This document shows, one piece after another, positions 21,001 to 34,070 of a DNA stretch of 64,000 nt. Positions within the stretch are counted from its first letter, which is position 1; each line of letters starts with the position of its first letter. Source of the stretch: Hymenolepis diminuta (lineage: Eukaryota; Platyhelminthes; Cestoda; Cyclophyllidea; Hymenolepididae); assembly GCA_900708905.1 (NCBI GenBank), contig CAADRB010000034.1, positions 1,352,319 through 1,416,318 of the forward strand. The letters run 5' to 3'. The notes below the pieces were generated by a model that saw only the letters and a program-made list of their open reading frames with translations, did not search any database and was not told the origin of the DNA. The translations under genes were made by a program, and so were the position numbers.

Positions 21001-21964
21001 GACCTAACAAATATTGCCAGTCTTAGAAAAGTAAAATGACAATGAATAATAGGGATATTTTCGTACCTTGCCCTTCGAATTTCCCGTGTAAATATGTGTC
21101 CCGCGGCGATCATAAGAAGCAACCACACTTGGATCGTTCTAAGAATATAAACAATTAAAAAAGAAAAAATCTGAGATAAATTCATTAATCCGTGTTCATA
21201 AAAAGAAAACAACTAGTCTCTCTAAAATAAAATTCTTCCTACATGAGCAATAGGGATTAAAATACGGAAATCACAAAGGATATAGATGACATAATTAATT
21301 ACTTCATCATCTTGTTTGAGAATTGTCGGTTTGCCAGTGGAGACATCGATCAAAACTGGAGGATGCCGAAGTGGAGAAACGAGAACATCGTTGGAATTTC
21401 GTGGATTGAATTGAACCTTCATGACGGGGCAGGGAAATGTGAAAGTCCGTTCACATTGTCCTGTTACAACATCCCAAATAGAGACAGTATTATCTGCAGA
21501 AGCGCTTACAAGTTGACGACTATTTCTGCTCCAACTACAAAAAAAACGAGAGATAAATAAGTACAAGCAAAACATAAAGCACGATTACGAAATACAAACC
21601 TCATTGAGCAAACGGGGTGTGAATGGGCTATGATAAACTTTGCGATTCGCCGAGTGACGAAATCCCAAAATTCAATACGACCATCATTACATCCAACTGC
21701 AACAAGGCTTCCAAGCCTATTGAACTGGATATTAACAACAAAAGGAGATCCACCAGATTCATCCTTCTTTATTCTTTCCAGGTGGCCATCAATAGCCTCT
21801 GGGTAATTTTGATGAAATGCGTCTGCAAATCAATATAAACATACATGACCGGCCATCGATAGCTGATTGTAATCATTTAAATAAGGCGAAAATATACTGA
21901 TTTTCAATGCAGGTAGTATATTCATGAAAATACATGATGAATTACCTAATAATTCGAGATTCAT
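17889..21964 (-). CDS. RBBP5, WD40 subunit of SET1/MLL (COMPASS) H3K4 methyltransferase (10 coding exons, 516 aa)
   Basis: Minus-strand coding exons in order: 21946-21964, 21600-21822, 21303-21534, 21067-21138, 20897-21003, 20712-20822, 19819-20056, 18510-18627, 18106-18395, 17889-18029 (stop included). All junctions are GT-AG and phases close. The start [15 protein letters not shown] matches MNLELLESFGQNYPE of human RBBP5. Blades include [58 protein letters not shown] and [14 protein letters not shown]. The C-terminal part keeps the activation/ASH2L-binding segment (residues 335-373), a WDR5-binding VDV (382-384), LSSDEEIE and IDNPEE. Human RBBP5 is 538 aa. In the nucleus it joins WDR5, ASH2L and DPY30 to stimulate SET1/MLL enzymes. 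Complete, with no break seen. Confidence 0.95.
18106..18395 (-). CDS. RBBP5 coding exon 9 (WDR5-binding motif, hinge)
   Basis: Encodes [40 protein letters not shown] and IDNPEE, then a Ser/Glu-rich part, the basic PPVKRAKT and [19 protein letters not shown] corresponds to EVDVTSVDP, the human WDR5-binding motif. SSDEE and the [11 protein letters not shown] join also match. Donor gtatag. Confidence 0.94.
18510..18627 (-). CDS. RBBP5 coding exon 8 (activation/ASH2L-binding segment)
   Basis: Encodes [20 protein letters not shown] then [19 protein letters not shown]. It is nearly identical to the human segment that contacts the SET domain and ASH2L (AS and ABM, known from structures of MLL complexes). 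One exon carries the whole functional peptide. Confidence 0.95.
18628..19818 (-). other. RBBP5 intron 7 (1191 bp)
   Basis: Mostly AT-rich, with a slightly GC-richer part at about 19180-19450. I find no exon, RNA gene or repeat in it. One short open frame on the plus strand at 19644-19883 overlaps the end of exon 7 and is a shadow. Confidence 0.75.
19819..20056 (-). CDS. RBBP5 coding exon 7 (blades 6-7)
   Basis: Encodes [58 protein letters not shown] and ISIWAQTQV. Donor choice: two GT lie close together at 19821/19820 and 19818/19817. The second (gtaagt) is taken because it keeps the conserved WAQ-Q-V-NWSAFAP join to exon 8. Confidence 0.94.
20057..20711 (-). other. RBBP5 intron 6 (655 bp)
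   Basis: AT-rich, with no open frame that continues the protein. I see nothing else in it. Confidence 0.8.
20712..20822 (-). CDS. RBBP5 coding exon 6 (blade 5)
   Basis: Encodes [20 protein letters not shown] then [17 protein letters not shown]. The human match is CFLINTADRIIRVYD and EPEPMQKLQDLVN. Acceptor tatatag, donor gtaagt. Confidence 0.93.
20897..21003 (-). CDS. RBBP5 coding exon 5 (blade 4-5)
   Basis: Encodes [20 protein letters not shown] then [16 protein letters not shown]. The human match is ASFRVTTGTSNTTAIKSIEF. Ends in phase 2 at donor gtaagt, before a 74-nt intron. Confidence 0.93.
21067..21138 (-). CDS. RBBP5 coding exon 4 (blade 4, part)
   Basis: 24 codons: [20 protein letters not shown] then SKGK, equal in place to DLNVVASFDRRGEYIYTGNAKGK of human RBBP5. 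Phase 0 at both ends. The next intron is 63 nt. Confidence 0.95.
21303..21534 (-). CDS. RBBP5 coding exon 3 (blades 2-3)
   Basis: Encodes [52 protein letters not shown], and ends LKQDDE. The human counterparts are CWSRDGHKLVSASTDN and KVQYHPRDQNKVLVCP. The following intron is 164 nt (21139-21302). Confidence 0.95.
21600..21822 (-). CDS. RBBP5 coding exon 2 (blade 1)
   Basis: Encodes [13 protein letters not shown], an insertion-like [14 protein letters not shown], then [19 protein letters not shown] and [20 protein letters not shown]. It matches the first WD repeat of RBBP5 ([16 protein letters not shown]). Ends in phase 2 before a 65-nt intron. Confidence 0.94.
21946..21964 (-). CDS. RBBP5 coding exon 1 (start)
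   Basis: 19 nt encode MNLELL plus one base. The same six residues begin the human protein, which fixes the start. The donor is gtaatt. The intron is 123 nt (21823-21945), and the next exon completes Asp. Confidence 0.9.
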
Positions 21965-24900
21965 TTGGTCAACAGGTCAAAAATATTCCACAATTCAAAC
22001 GGGGCGAAATTTATAAGACGCAGATGAATGCAAAAAGTATAAAATAAATAAATGCGATAGTAAATTATATTATAATCATGAAAAGTTTATAAGTATAATT
22101 TCAAATTTAAGAATTATATGATTTTTTTGTTTCTTTACTTTAAATTCTATTTAGATCACAACGAGTGGAAAAACAAAAGCAAACTACAAGTTAATAAACT
22201 GAGGTTATATTTTATTTGTTATTTTGCGATCACTTATTTCAGTTCATACAATCAGAAAATATCTAGAAAATTTGTGAATAACATGATGCTGGATCTTAAT
22301 CATTCAAAAACGACAATTATCTAAAATCGATTTTTACATTATTAAGTATGTCATCATGTCATTTTTTATCCTGAAAGTATGCTTTAGAAGTCTGAGGGGC
22401 TTATTCCAGTCAGTGAGTGGTTGCACTTGTTCTGTAATCTATGGAATTGCTGAATTCGTCGATACCCAACGAGGTACCCGTTCAAACATTATTGTCTGTA
22501 GTTTAGCTTTGAATAATTGAGAATTACTAGTAATCTTTTGCAAATAAAATTATCTGAATTATTGGGGCCGAAAAATTGCCATTCTTCTGGCATTCAAGTT
22601 CAAGACTAAATTTCATAAAACTTAAATAAAACGGTCTTAGTATCTGAAACTTAATTAATCCGTATTTGGTTGTCAACTACTTAATTCCGTTTACTGATGG
22701 AGTTGCTGGTGATATTGGTTTACCATATCGAATTTTGTGTAATTAGAAGTTATTTGGAATGATTCCGTTTTAGGAAATTACTCTCTATTGTTTGTCGGGG
22801 AAAATATATCACTTTTGAATAAGTGGCTCATTAAATAAATATTGACTCTAGTGTTTAAGATGTCAGATATTCAACCCTGAATAAAAATTAGCTAGAGCAA
22901 AAATGGGGTGCTTTGGTCTATTTTATTACCCTAATTCAGTTTATTGCAACATTTTATATACTAAGATTTTTGGAACTTGTATTTCTTAGAAATTATTTGA
23001 AACTAGAAACTTGCGTGAAGCATTACATAAATATTAGTTATTAGTCACCTAAAACCTCATATCAATAATATTGACACTTTTTTTCCAGTTGAATGCCAAT
23101 CCAGCTTAGATGTTACGAATCAAAATTTTAAGTTTTCAATCAATCAGAAATTTGAAAAGGAATAAAATAGGGGATTTAGGGACTAACATTAAATTTACCA
23201 ACGTCAGTTTGACCAGCGACTTGATTAGTTCAGTTGATCGGATAGCATTACTTGAAATTTCAAAAAAATTGTTACTAGAGAAAGAGTAAAACGCTTCTCT
23301 AATACACATGAAAAAGCCTTTGAATATTGTTATAACCTTATTCCTGACCCCAAAATTTATGTTAAGAAGGATCAAAGGCACGTGTAATTTCGTATTAACG
23401 AGCATTGAAGCTCAATTATTGATTTTATCCATGTAAAAGCGATTAACCATCTATAAACCATTTTATAGTTGCTGGCTGTAATCTTAGCTGTTTTTCAAAG
23501 TTCGAATTGGTCTATTTCAAAGCGGTAATTTTTAGATGTTCTGGTGTCCTTGATGTCCTGATGTCCTCTTACACCAAGGATGCGGTGAGGATTACCGTAA
23601 TTGTAATTTCGAGTCATCTTCGACAACGCTATCACAATATTAAGTATCGGAATGCGCAGTGTAGACAATCGGAAGAATATTATAGTAATGTTGAGTCCAC
23701 ACTGAGTGAATTCTGATGAAATCTGCTATGTTAAACTAATGTAATCTTTAAATGTACTTAACACTTCCAAATGTTCTTGCCATGCTGGTCTGGAGTGCAA
23801 AGAGGACCCAATCGCAGCTTTGACTGTATACACGATGTTGGCTTCAGGACAGAAATTCATAAAATTTTGTAATCCACTTCCCTTTTTTAAATAAATTTGA
23901 TATCAAATAGTGTACACGTACTATCAAAATCGTTTTTTAATGCTGTATTTTGATCTAATGATCTTATGAAATAAAATAACCAATAATATTTGGTCATCAT
24001 TCTTGAACTCCTGATCTGGTGGGAACACGCTTCAATCACATTTGATTGCTTTTGGTTTCGTAAGTCATAGTGACGAGAAGTAATATATCTTACCAGGATT
24101 AATAATTCGAAGACAATTATCTGACATGGTTTATAATTTCCGAATCCCGAAAAGTAATAAACTCAGAATTCTGAGTCACTCTGAAAACCAAATGTCGTAA
24201 TATAAGTACATCCAAAAGGTGGTTAATGTAACTGACCGCTTTTTAACTTTTCTGCAAATCATTATCCATTTTGTCCCATCCGTACCTAAAATTAGCCCAG
24301 CGTCTTACGTAATGCTATATTTAGAGGAGATTGATATGGATTTCAAAGTCAACCGAGATTAGCGAAGGCAAATATTAGAGATCTCATTGAATATTCTATG
24401 AAAGAAATTTATTTTAATGAGTATTGCCCATTATTTAAAGTCCATCTAAACATATTAATATTTATTGCACTTTAATTTTCGTAATATTAAGGAATACCTT
24501 ACCGATTGGAAATAATTTTGTTATAAAATATCTAGTAAGGTGAAATTTGGTTATTTAAGTTAAGGAACTATTGATTTTACGGAAATATTCTTCTAATGTT
24601 CGAAAAGTTTCTAAAAAAATGACCTTTAAAGTTATCTTTTGTATGTCGGAAGTATATTTTGCATCAGATTTTAGATTCTGAAATCCTATTTTTCCTCTGT
24701 ACTAGAATTTACTCAACCGAAAAAGTTTTTTACGTGCTCGAACAAGACATTGTGGTGGATACTGCATGAATGAGTCCTAGGTTACACCTTAGTAATCCTC
24801 GAGGAAGCTCAACTAGCAGCAGACATGTACGATTCTGTCTTCTAGTATAAATTTGATACATCCACAGTAGAGAGAACATAGGAAATCTAGAGTGCAGAGC

Positions 24901-25139
24901 ATCTACTGGAAATCTATCTTCTTTTTAAAACAGTATGATCAGTTATTAAATACATTAACTGAGACGACTTTAGCATGCCCATTAGCGCTTGCTGGTTACG
25001 CAATCAGTAGCACATCTACACTTTTCAGAACATTTTAGAGGGCGCGAAGTTCCTTTGATTAACCCTGGTAGTACCGTACGCTCCACAACCTATGAAAGAG
25101 ATTTAATATTTTGACGTATCCAACTAAAGGATTAGAAAT
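21965..25139. other. Upstream flank of RBBP5, no gene seen
   Basis: AT-rich. The RBBP5 promoter and leader must lie near 21965-22100, but no clear core element can be read. The short open frames here (for example 23507-23716, plus strand) have no motif I recognise. A small direct repeat of a GTCCTGAT-like unit occurs at about 23540-23568. Confidence 0.6.
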
Positions 25140-25560
25140 TATTTATTCAAGACCTATTTAAGTCCTCCATTCCTCCCTCCTCAAATGAGAGAACAATAAT
25201 GTTTGTAAGTACGTCTGAGGAAGGCAACTTGTCAAACTGAGGAGACCCATATTTAATTTTTAGAATAAGCATAGTATTGTTTCCTCCCCCTTTTCTCTGA
25301 CAATTGTGGAATGTTCCCTCTTCTCTGTAATAGCACAAGCACCACAGAAGATTTGGTGTAGGGGGAGGGGGAGAGAAAGTTAAATAAGATTACTGAGTTG
25401 CAATTATCTCTCTATCGATGTCCTATCTCTAACTCCCTTCCTCTTGCCCATTCACTCTTTCATTCTCTACATAGCTTCCCCTGTCCATAAATCACTCTTT
25501 AAGACTGTATCATTATCCCTAACGTTCTTCACTATCTTTTATTTTCTCTTGCTTCATTCC
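25140..25560. other. Pyrimidine/purine-rich island
   Basis: GGGGGAGGGGGAG-type and CTCCCTCCTC-type blocks within AT-rich DNA, of the same style as the groucho intron islands. No coding pattern. Function unknown; possibly regulatory. Confidence 0.3.
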
Positions 25561-27879
25561 ACATATCGCTTTTCGTACGCCCTTAATGAAATCATAATAC
25601 CATCTCTGAGGCATGAATATTTCAAGTGACTTCAATAATATACTGTCCCCTTTCCCTTCTTCTCACATAGTGATGATATATTTCCACGAGATGGGAACGA
25701 GAATTAGGCCCCTTCTAGACATGCGTGATAAGTTGACATTATGTGAATGGGAAGAGGCGAAAAATGTCAACTCCAAGACTCACAAATTTTTTATTGTTTA
25801 TCCTGCTGATTATTCAATTAGTCTTTAAGATCACATACACTTAACGTGAAAAAGAGAGGATAATGGGGTAACTGACGCTATAGTTAATTGGATGATTTTA
25901 ATTAATGATGATGGCGGTGATAAAATACAATTTCTTGAATCCATTACAAATGGAGGATTTTCTTCATTTCCAGTTCTCAAATAATGTTCTAAACGTTGGT
26001 TAAAACATTCGAAATGTTGTATTACTGATTTTCTTTTCAATTTGAGACAGCTACGCTACCAACCTTAAACCCTTCACTCATTAATTTCCGATAAACTTCA
26101 TCGAATAATGTAAGTTAAGTAATTATTTTTGATTTAAAAAAAATGAAGTTAGAAGGGGCGTATATTCAGCACATATATATGCGCTTATCAACGTCTACCA
26201 GTCTTAATAAAACACGTGTACTTAGATAACGATTCTCAAACTAGTATTCATACATTTAAGGCATTCGATGAATTTATAATATGAAACTTTGAACAAAGCA
26301 GTCGGATAAGTTACCAATAGGTTTATTTTTCACCAAAATGTGATTAATCAAATCAGTAAAGCCGGACAGCATGATTATCCCTAAAAATGATGGCAAAAGT
26401 TTGTCATGATAATGTATTTAAACTTGATATTGATATAATAAATGAAAGTTTGAAAAAAACACAAAATTTAATGATCTAACAATTGTGCAATGAGGTATAA
26501 TTATTGAACAATTTTATTAATAACAGAGCAATACTTAAGTAGACTATATATTGAAAAATACCAAAATTAATATATTATTGCCATGTGTTCGGTTTCGTTC
26601 GCATAAAATATTAAACTGATTCGGTGCTCCAGAGTTGAACAAATCATTTTGAAAGCTAGCCGGTTGGAGAATAAGCTCACTATTAGTATCGACGTTGACG
26701 AAATTTAAATCGTACATTACACTTTCATATTCTTAATATTCATCTATTAAATACTTTAAATTGAACAGAGACTTCAATGCGCGGTTTATTTAACGAACCG
26801 CAGATAAGAAAAGTGAACACGTTTTTTATTTCAATGAAGTAAAATGCAAACAGGAATTACAACAAATTTCATTGCATTCTGCTTCTGGAGCTCCACCACT
26901 AAAATTCATATCAATAACTATACGAATATAACAAGAGATAAAATTGTTGTGGCTTATCGTTTATCCTTATATAATTTAACCAATCATTTATTTCAATTTC
27001 AAATTAATTCTCCCAAAAATTGTACTTTTTATTTCCTTTTCAGATTTTTCTATGAAGACCCCTATTATGTTTAGCCGGCCCTTACCATTTTTTATTTCAA
27101 AATCTGTCACTCTCCAGTGTTATTTCCACATATTCAAGCCAACTCTAGTTGACACCACTTTGGACACCAACTCTGTCAACTCACTAAAATTCAGTTTGAT
27201 TTGACATTTTTAATCACACCATCGGTCCGACTGCAGTTATTTATCCTCTTTGGGTTCCTCCAAAATCAGTCCAGTGTTTAAACCCCTCTGACGTCACTGT
27301 AACTGACTCCGTATCTTCAGGTTCACAACTTTTTGGCTCCCTCATTGTCTCTCTGTCAATCACTGTTATTTTTCAATAAATTTCTCGTCCAGCTGTCCCT
27401 GTTCTTCTTATTTTAAACTGAACTTTCATCTATTCCATCATATTATTACTTCTAACGAAACAAAATTATTGCCATTCTTGAATGTCAGTATCTGGGAACG
27501 ATCCAAAATATCTAATGCATAAGTAAAGCAAGTTTCTCTTAATCAGTTCCCTATGACAAAAGGGCGGGTCCTTTCCAAATAAAGCTTTATTTTTGCCATA
27601 TAACTGAAAGAAATGTAACTCCAATGTTATTTAATAAGAAGGTCGATCAAATTAGGCATCCCACTAAAATGGCAGAGGTTTTATTCAAACTCTATGAAAT
27701 GAATTACCATATTTAATAACAGAGTAGATCTACACATTCAGATAGATCTATTCAGATAAAAAATAATTCATAATTTAAATGAGAATACATTTTTGAGCCC
27801 ATTTGAAACCACCGCGCATTTTAAATTAAACCCATCCAAATAAAATAAGGGGTCGGTATTAGGCTCAACAGTTTGATTG
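25561..27879. other. Non-coding stretch with a perfect CRE palindrome
   Basis: AT-rich, with no gene seen. Bases 27130-27430 are pyrimidine-richer and include TGACGTCA at 27289-27296, the consensus site for CREB/ATF-type bZIP factors (known). Whether it is bound is unknown. Confidence 0.4.
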
Positions 27880-28260
27880 AAAGGCCCATGAGGGGCTATT
27901 CACAGTTAGGGCTCACACATTGAGGGGATAGGGGGTTAGAGAGTGGCGTGAAGCGCAGAAACATCAAAAGCGTTCGCGGATAGGCATTAATTTGAAATGT
28001 GAAACTTCACAGTCGAGGAAATTCACTGCCACAATAACAGCAGCAGCGGTGTCAGTAGCGCGGTAATCCTGGGAAATAGCTGTGGAGGGTGTGCGGTTAC
28101 ATGTGTGTACGTCTGAATGGTTAACCTCCACCTTTCGGCAAATGATATAACAATTGCTACGCTACGCTACTCTGTGCGGCAGGACCTACATAAATTAGAA
28201 TTATCCGCAAATAGCACTCTCTAGCTCTATCTCTCGATCCTGCGCTTAACATAATCTCTG
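27880..28260. promoter_or_regulatory. CpG-containing island, candidate cis-regulatory element
   Basis: High-complexity, GC-richer block in AT-rich DNA, with many CpG words (cgcg, gcgttcgcgg, agcgcgg), GGTAATCC (Otx-like core) and three tandem GCTAC units at 28156-28170. No open frame of note. Classed as regulatory by composition only. Confidence 0.3.
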
Positions 28261-31200
28261 CATGGAAATTAATACGAGAGAAATACGAGATATGATGAAA
28301 TTATATTTTTCGTGAACTTAACAGGTAGGAAGGATTGCTGATTGTCAAATTCCAGTTGTTGAAATGAGAATCAAGCAACAGCTGGATAATGTAAATAACT
28401 TTATTAAAATTATGCAATTTGAAGGAAAGTGAAATATCTACCTTGGATCACTTGTTCGCCATCAATGGAATATGAAATGGAGAAATAAATCTTAGCTAAG
28501 CGGGAGGAATCTTTTTTCTGCAATTAAATTATGACTAATACCTAAGAAAATAAATGCCAAATCTCAGGATGTTTTGAGTTATTCAAAATAAAATAAACGT
28601 GACTGAGACATTTTTTCCTTATCTCATGGATATTCTTCTGAAAATTTCCCTGAATGCTAGCTACAGTAGATAATTCACACAGCATTTGAATGTGGAAAAG
28701 AGAAATCATAGCTTTTATTCTTCTTCCAGATAAGATTCAAAAATAGGGATGAACGCTCGAAGAATTAATCGATATTATCAAATCATTCAATCCAAATATG
28801 AGCTACCAAATATGTTCCGATTTCTACAACCGCCTGCAAATAAGTGAACTATCAATTATTTGAAGAAGAATTTATAATCTATCATTGTAGTCATAAGAAG
28901 TTGTGAAGTCTTCATCCGATTTTACTCAATTGAAAACGTGTTGAAAAAACTCGTTCACATGAATATGACATATATTCTAATACTTCTTAAAATAATGCAT
29001 TTGTGCAGGAATCGCATAAAATTAATGACACTTTTGACCCATGTAGGCACTATTATTTCTGAATATGACAAAATCGCAATTTCTGTAAGTATAGCGGAAG
29101 GCAAGTTCATTAGTTGAGGTTTCCAGCTTACATTCCGTATCTTGATATTGATTTCCAGTGTTTTCAATAAATTTGTTGAACTTATTAAATTTCATTTAGA
29201 AATAAATATCGTAGTGCAAAGTACTGATATTTACCATCATGTAATGAAATATTGAAAACAAAATACTGCCACTGATATTAATCTCAATTAAGCCTAAATC
29301 TTGAGGCAAAATCAATGAAAAGAGCTAAAGAATTTCGTTAAGTTCATCGCTTTCTATACAAGAAGAAAACTTCCAAAATTTCTTCCCAAGTTTAGTATCA
29401 TTTCCTTCGTTTAGCAAAATCAGACCAAATCCGCCTTTAACCTATAGCCGAAACTATAAATTTACGACATTATGAATTCAGTTTCTTAAATAATATTGTT
29501 GACCTAGTGTTAGCTCAGTATTTTTCAGAAAAAAATACGCTAAAATGATGATGTTTGGGCTGGATTTAGATTTTGAGGGTGTAGGCCAATAAAATCTATA
29601 TATTGGTTCCAAAATGGATTGCGGACTCCCGAAACCTCAGCAGAATTTCTCAAGGAATGATACTTATACTTCCAAGGCTTAATATTTCAGGTAAAAAATG
29701 AATGATAAATAAATATGATTTGGATGCGTAATATTAATAATAATAATACAAAAGTAAATGATTCAATCTTACCAGTTACAAGCACACTATAGAGTTATAG
29801 GGTAGGAAGACGGCACAATATTAATTTGCATATCACATTAATGAAAATTAGCACAGAGAGAAAGTGAGAGGGCTGAAAATGAGCAGGTAACTGTGTGCTT
29901 AATGATTCTGGTTTTATCCTGCAACAATTGATGACCCCATAAATATTTACCCGCAAAAATACCATCTTAGCAAAACGAAGAATGTTGAAGCTCATTAAAC
30001 TTTCTTCACTAATAATCGGTTTTGAGTAATCAGATAATTCTAATATAACATTAAAATTTCAAACTACTGCAAAAGGTCATAGGAGTTTGATTAAACGCTT
30101 CAGATAGCCAAAGTTAATGTTTCATTACCAAAATCAATGTTTCAGTTCGACATAAACTGGCATAAGCGCGAAAAAATATGGTCCAAGAAATTAGTAATTC
30201 TATTTTGAAATAGCTAGCATGATGCCATAACATTAAATGCAATTTCTAAAGATAAAAATAAATTAATTTCATAATACGTCATTTTATGAAATTTAATTTG
30301 ATCTAAATAGAAAACAATATGCCCCGATCCATTATGGTACAGCATTTTTACAGAGTTTATTTCGCCGAGGAAGCTTGTATAAATTTAAATCCCCTTAAAA
30401 TTGAGCTACAAATATACTTATTTATTATTACTTGATACAAGTTATACCGAAAATTTATTATTTAATATTTATTCAAACCGCGATTTTAAGGAAGAATAGT
30501 GACGGTCAAAACAACATTTATTAAAAAAATTTTATTTCATGATTTATTATTAAATTAACTTATTATACTTTCGATTGAAGGATTTTAGTCCATTAATAAT
30601 TTTAAATTTTATATCACTGAATTTCATTAAATTCATCTTATTTTGTAAACCGGTCAGTCCCGTTCTGGATTCTCGCCATATTACTGGAATAGTAAGTGGA
30701 CGACATGTGTGCTGAGAAGTAGACAGCAACTGATTTAGATCCCACAATTTATGTGACGGAATAATGGGAAAGATTTATAAGGACGAGCATAAGTGATTCA
30801 CTACTGGACTTCGTGACGTAGATTCTTGTTTACAAACTTGGTGACAAACTTAAGAAGACATTTGCAAGAACGTAATAGCCGAAAGTAGAAGCTAATCATT
30901 AACGGTATAACTGCTAATAACTGCATCCTTATGTTTTTAAAGTTAGACAGTAAGCGAATTGCGCCTATATTCACGTGAAGACATAGTTTTAAGTATTTGA
31001 GGGAAAGAATGCATTAATGTTGAGTAAGTGATATAAAGAAGTTGTCATTCTTTAGCTTCATAAGATGTAACTTAATGAAAAGAACAAAAGTGGCAAGGAA
31101 ATCAGAAATCAGCTTTTTGGTATCTGCATGGAGCTGAAATATTCCTAAGGATTATATCGATTAAAAAAATGTTTCGCCGCAATGTTCACACTTTGTGGGA

Positions 31201-34070
31201 CAATTCTACGATTATTTTCACAAATTATTCTACTCAAAAGGAAAAGATGCTGATTCCAAGGCAAGATGTTATTAAATAGTTCTCAAAATCAAATAAAATC
31301 ATTAGAATTTTAAGCTCATACAAGTGCCCTTTGTTAATATATCCATCCTCAATGCCAGTTTTGAATTTTTTACAGAAAATATAAGCACAAATCACTTCTA
31401 TCTCTGTGAATAAGCAACAGCGGCTCATACTTTTCGAAAATTTTAGGTATCTCTTAGAGATTAAACCAGATATATTGGATAATGAACAATTATTCTACTT
31501 CAATGTTCCCATTACAAACCTTTAATTACAGAAAAGTTTAATTACATAATAAAATACGGACTAACTTTACTATGGAAGTATGAGGTATTATGAAACTGAA
31601 TTCATTCTAAGATTAGCTATTGAAATGGAAAAATATGAAAACTAAGTATCACTAAAACGCACAAGTCGAGATTTAATAATATATACTACTGAAATCGCGG
31701 GTAAAATTTTAATTTGGTTGAATTTCCTGCGAATTACCAATAGGCATATTTTTGAAATTCAAAGGTACACTGGAAATAATTTATATCCTGATTGAACTAT
31801 TTTCTGCACACTCAAACTAGACAAAGATCAAATGGATAAAGAACAAGTGTTCAATAGTATTATTTTTCACCGTTTACCCATTTCGCCTGACTGCGTGTCA
31901 AGTAGAAGAATTTTTGTACGAAAAATGTCAAGTTTGATTTGATTTATTCTCATATGCCAAACCCTTCTGAAAAAATGCATGCACCAGACAGAGAAAAAAG
32001 AAACATTCTTATTAATAAGAATTTGCTGAGACTGATTAATTAAATCAGCATTTTATTAAACTTAACCTTGTTACTTGTAAAAATTAGCATCATCTGCTAA
32101 CATCTGCTAAGTATTAACGGACAACTTTATGAAGTCTCGAAAATCAAGAATATCACTCAATATTTTGAGCCTAATTTTTGACATCAAAGTTGCTTTATAT
32201 TTTTAAATATTTTAAAGATAAATGTAATTAATTTATAAACAAAATATATTGATATTTAAATACCTACTTAAATAATTACTATTTAACTTATTAGTAAAAC
32301 TGAGAACTTGTTCATACGCGTTGTATTTGATCAATTTTAGATTGAATTCCAAATTTGCATTTTTTTCGAAAAAATGGATGACTTTAATGGATAGGTATTT
32401 TAAGTTTTAAAACTGCTTGCTGTTTCAGTTTTATAGCATTTGATAGTATTGACTAATAGGTATTTATCAAATGAGATATGAGGGTGAATCTCACTTGCGG
32501 TGAATTCGAAATTCTGTCTGCTCTGTTCTCGTTTTACAATGGTAATGATAATGACTAGCCAGGAATGCATATATACTAATTTATGAAGAAAGCATGTAAT
32601 CGATGCTTTTAAACAAAATAGGGGTAATAAGAAGATATGTGAATTATCTTTTGCCTTAAATGAAACAGTGTTCTTCGAGAAATGTTAGAGTAATATACCT
32701 GTGCGGAATCTTTTCAGCAATATTTCGATTTAAAATCTCGTAAAATTTGAAAATTTTTATGTAATGCATTTTTTATAGAATCGGGAATCACCGTTCTAAG
32801 CCAAAAATCTCTTAAAAGTATAAAAATTTTTCAAACTTCTGGTTTATATTAAGGAGGCAGTATGGATACCGTATGATTCCCAGGTTGAAAGAATTTAAAG
32901 ACTATTCTTTGGTTGACACTGGCATGGATGAAGTAAAAGGGCAGTTTTTCCGCTGAAGAGCTCTAAGATGGATTTTCTTAAAATTTTGATGCCTACAAGA
33001 TACTATTTTTTAATAGATTAGATAAATATTGCCCTTTTCTCTTAAGTTAAATATTTACGCAATAGAATCCTCAATAACATTCTCTCAACAATACATTTTG
33101 AGGTACCTGAACTTGAATGTTAGTCTGTGCACATCTTATTTACTTTAGAGCTATATAAAAATCCATAAATTAAGTGTATTTCAGTGGATTAAAAGTGTTT
33201 ATACACAAAAATTAAACGAATAGCGCTCATGGATGCAGGCAACTAAGAATGATAAATAAAGCTGATTTATATCAAGAAAATGCAACAATCTAAGATCTTA
33301 TTTTCTCTCATTCATAAATAAACTTACATTTTGCTAAAATAATGTCGAAATTTGGTGCACATCTTTGCAAAAGTATCACTGAGGAGGAATAGCAACGTTC
33401 TTAATGCCAAGTTTGGGAATGAAATCTGGAGATATGTGCCTAGCCACCTTTGTGTTTAGTAGGATTTAACGTATCCATAAATGGGGCATGTGAAGTCCTT
33501 CGTGCTATGTTCTTAAGATCATTGTTTTGTATTCTACTCACAAACGCAATGCAAGGCATTCACAGCTTGAGAAAAGGTCCCTGACTTTATTGAGTGTTTA
33601 AGTCTTGAGACGCTGTTCACCTGTAATCTTGCTATAACAGATGGCAAACCAGCAAGCTCACCTTCACAGAAAATACTTTTAATAAGTACGATATGCCGCA
33701 AAGTTGGGAAAACATGACTATTTCTTAATTATTCAACCTATCATATAAACAAAAGAAATGTTTTCAAAACCTAAGAAAGTGAATCAGAAATTTATTTTGA
33801 ACGAGCACAAGTGAATATCATTTAAAATAAACAACCTAATTTCCCTCTTAAAATATAAGGAATAAACTGTATTGTTTTATTTATTTAAAGTCCGATTAAT
33901 TTAGATTTGATGTTTTTAAAAACTATTTAACTTAGAAGAGGTTCTACCCAAATCCAAGATATAATTGGAAAACTTAAGTCCACTCCAATCAACTCTGATT
34001 GCTCTTCCTCCCATCAAAAATACCAATACTGAATTATCTTTGAGACTACAGTTTTAGCAACTTTGACAGG
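28261..34070. other. 5.8 kb AT-rich stretch with no gene seen
   Basis: Dense stops in all six frames. A 10-bp direct repeat, CATCTGCTAA twice, is at 32091-32110. Bases 33300-33680 are a little GC-richer and could be an old repeat, but I cannot assign it. Confidence 0.6.

Noticed and set aside
21312..21560. An 82-codon plus-strand frame
   Set aside because: Antisense shadow of RBBP5 exon 3.
24463..24485. A miR-92-like word (TATTGCACTTTAA)
   Set aside because: Seed-only match in AT-rich DNA, with no precursor fold visible.
31256..31276. A miR-31-like word (AGGCAAGATGTT)
   Set aside because: The match stops after the first bases and no hairpin surrounds it.
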